From assembly GCA_022606425.2 (NCBI GenBank), contig JAHDVF020000008.1, positions 248,001 to 312,000 on the forward strand: a stretch of DNA of 64,000 nt, in the 5' to 3' direction. Both the position numbers and the translations under genes were made by a program. This stretch comes from Lepidostoma basale. Taxonomy: Eukaryota > Arthropoda > Insecta > Trichoptera > Lepidostomatidae. Below, piece after piece: positions 63,624 to 64,000 of the stretch. Within the stretch, counting starts at the first letter, position 1. Each line of letters opens with the position of its first letter. The notes under the pieces are model-generated. The model did no database searches and was not told the origin of the DNA. It was given only the letters and a program-made list of their open reading frames with translations.

Positions 63624-63830
63624 GAGTAACTAACTAACTAACTAACCATTACGCCGTCTCCCCGAAAGGGTAGGCAGAAAGAATGGACTGTCACACTTTT
63701 ACTGATGCGGCACTCCATCCTTCTCTTTTCGCCCCGCGGGAGACGCGGTCTGATAGGTTGCGAACCTCATCGCCACCAATAGGCATCTCCCGCAGAATTT
63801 TAAATTTATTTAAACTGGTGCAATACTAAG
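63624..63830 (-). mobile_element. LINE-T-tailed SINE-like element, truncated
   Basis: (AACT)n, ATTACGCCGTCTCCCCGAAA, ACTGATGCGGCACTCCATCC, CCCGCGGGAGACGCGGTCTG, AATAGGCATCTCCCGCAG, then cut. Confidence 0.8.
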
Positions 63831-63834
63831 GCGG

Positions 63835-63965
63835 CCTTCCTGGAAGTGTAGCAACAGCTAAAACTGGTGATGCCAGTAGGAAGAGCAATTCGGACGTTGA
63901 ATATATTCGTCTCGGATTTGGACATTTTTATTGTCAGTGGGGCGGTATTCATTAAAAATATATTT
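63835..63965 (+). mobile_element. LINE-F fragment, plus strand
   Basis: GATGCCAGTAGGAAGAGCAA and CTCGGATTTGGACATTTTTA correspond to the PVGRAI and SEIDVFHI blocks of LINE-F, diverged. Confidence 0.5.
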
Positions 63966-64000
63966 CAAATTCTGGAAAGAGTGCTGCCTCACTGACGTTG

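Noticed and set aside
1..64000. CRISPR array or bacterial mobile system
   Set aside because: Repeats are dispersed eukaryotic elements. No regularly spaced short repeats, no operons, no ribosome binding sites.

Overview
This 64 kb window is AT-rich eukaryotic DNA and is almost entirely made of transposable-element remains. The organism is very probably an insect, and I lean towards a moth or butterfly. The grounds are two cecropia-type mariner copies, a piece of an irritans-type mariner, a tRNA-derived SINE and many 5'-truncated LINE fragments. I see no rRNA, bacterial genes, CRISPR array or operon structure. The only host coding sequence I can defend is one short exon on the minus strand (36358-36504). 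It has a splice acceptor, an upstream ORF, a start codon followed by a signal peptide, and a splice donor. Most of the window is therefore probably intron or flank of that secreted or membrane-protein gene. Non-repetitive, GC-richer islands (29830-31400, 41100-41260, 55080-55560, 57170-57620, 63060-63600) may be regulatory or untranslated DNA.

The commonest repeat, here called LINE-T, is a non-LTR retrotransposon. Its 3' end encodes a conserved C-terminal segment and finishes with a CCCCTTCGGGG hairpin and (GTTA)n. About thirty fragments lie across the window in both orientations. A separate non-autonomous element (6385, 23675, 47018, 47394, 61679, 63624) carries the same 3' tail on an unrelated body, as expected of a SINE-like parasite of LINE-T. 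Other LINEs are LINE-A (end of YGCETWTL type, GAA-rich tail), LINE-B (LSERDKRR type), LINE-C (ETRADTVRTK type), LINE-D (RRILGPVND type), LINE-E (GHIARR type) and several CR1/Jockey-like C-termini, including LINE-F, whose tail is TTGAT-rich. Many insertions are nested.

The most interesting layer is a set of foldback (inverted-repeat) elements from at least six sequence families. In each, both arms carry a motif that reads outward, towards the element ends, as a type-I hammerhead ribozyme: CUGANGA, a hairpin, GAAA, a very short helix III, then a UH cleavage site. Good examples are at 8551-9188, 16166-16450, 20085-20275, 21093-21455, 22718-23222, 34985-35160, 38003-38263 and 43150-44008, with relics elsewhere. 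Helix II is preserved by different base pairs in different copies. Two of these elements are orientation-reversed copies of one composite that carries a LINE-A 3' end inside it, with the target-site duplication still visible.

Layout: 1-7.9 kb LINE fragments and a MITE-like repeat; 8.5-9.2 kb ribozyme-foldback composite; 10.1-12.4 kb probable solo LTR, then a TIR element enclosing a long foldback; 12.6-18.9 kb LINE-T tracts, SINE and ribozyme foldback; 19-23.3 kb hAT-like element and three ribozyme foldbacks; 23.7-29.8 kb LINEs; 29.8-31.4 kb GC-richer unique DNA; 32-38.3 kb LINEs, SINEs, two ribozyme foldbacks and the host exon; 38.8-44 kb foldback halves, mariner copy 1 (intact ORF) and composite 2; 44-48.7 kb LINE-T, hAT-like and SINE-like elements; 48.9-50.2 kb mariner copy 2 (dead); 50.2-56.7 kb nested LINEs and a 232-bp triplication; 56.7-64 kb LINE-F copies, foldbacks and unique DNA.
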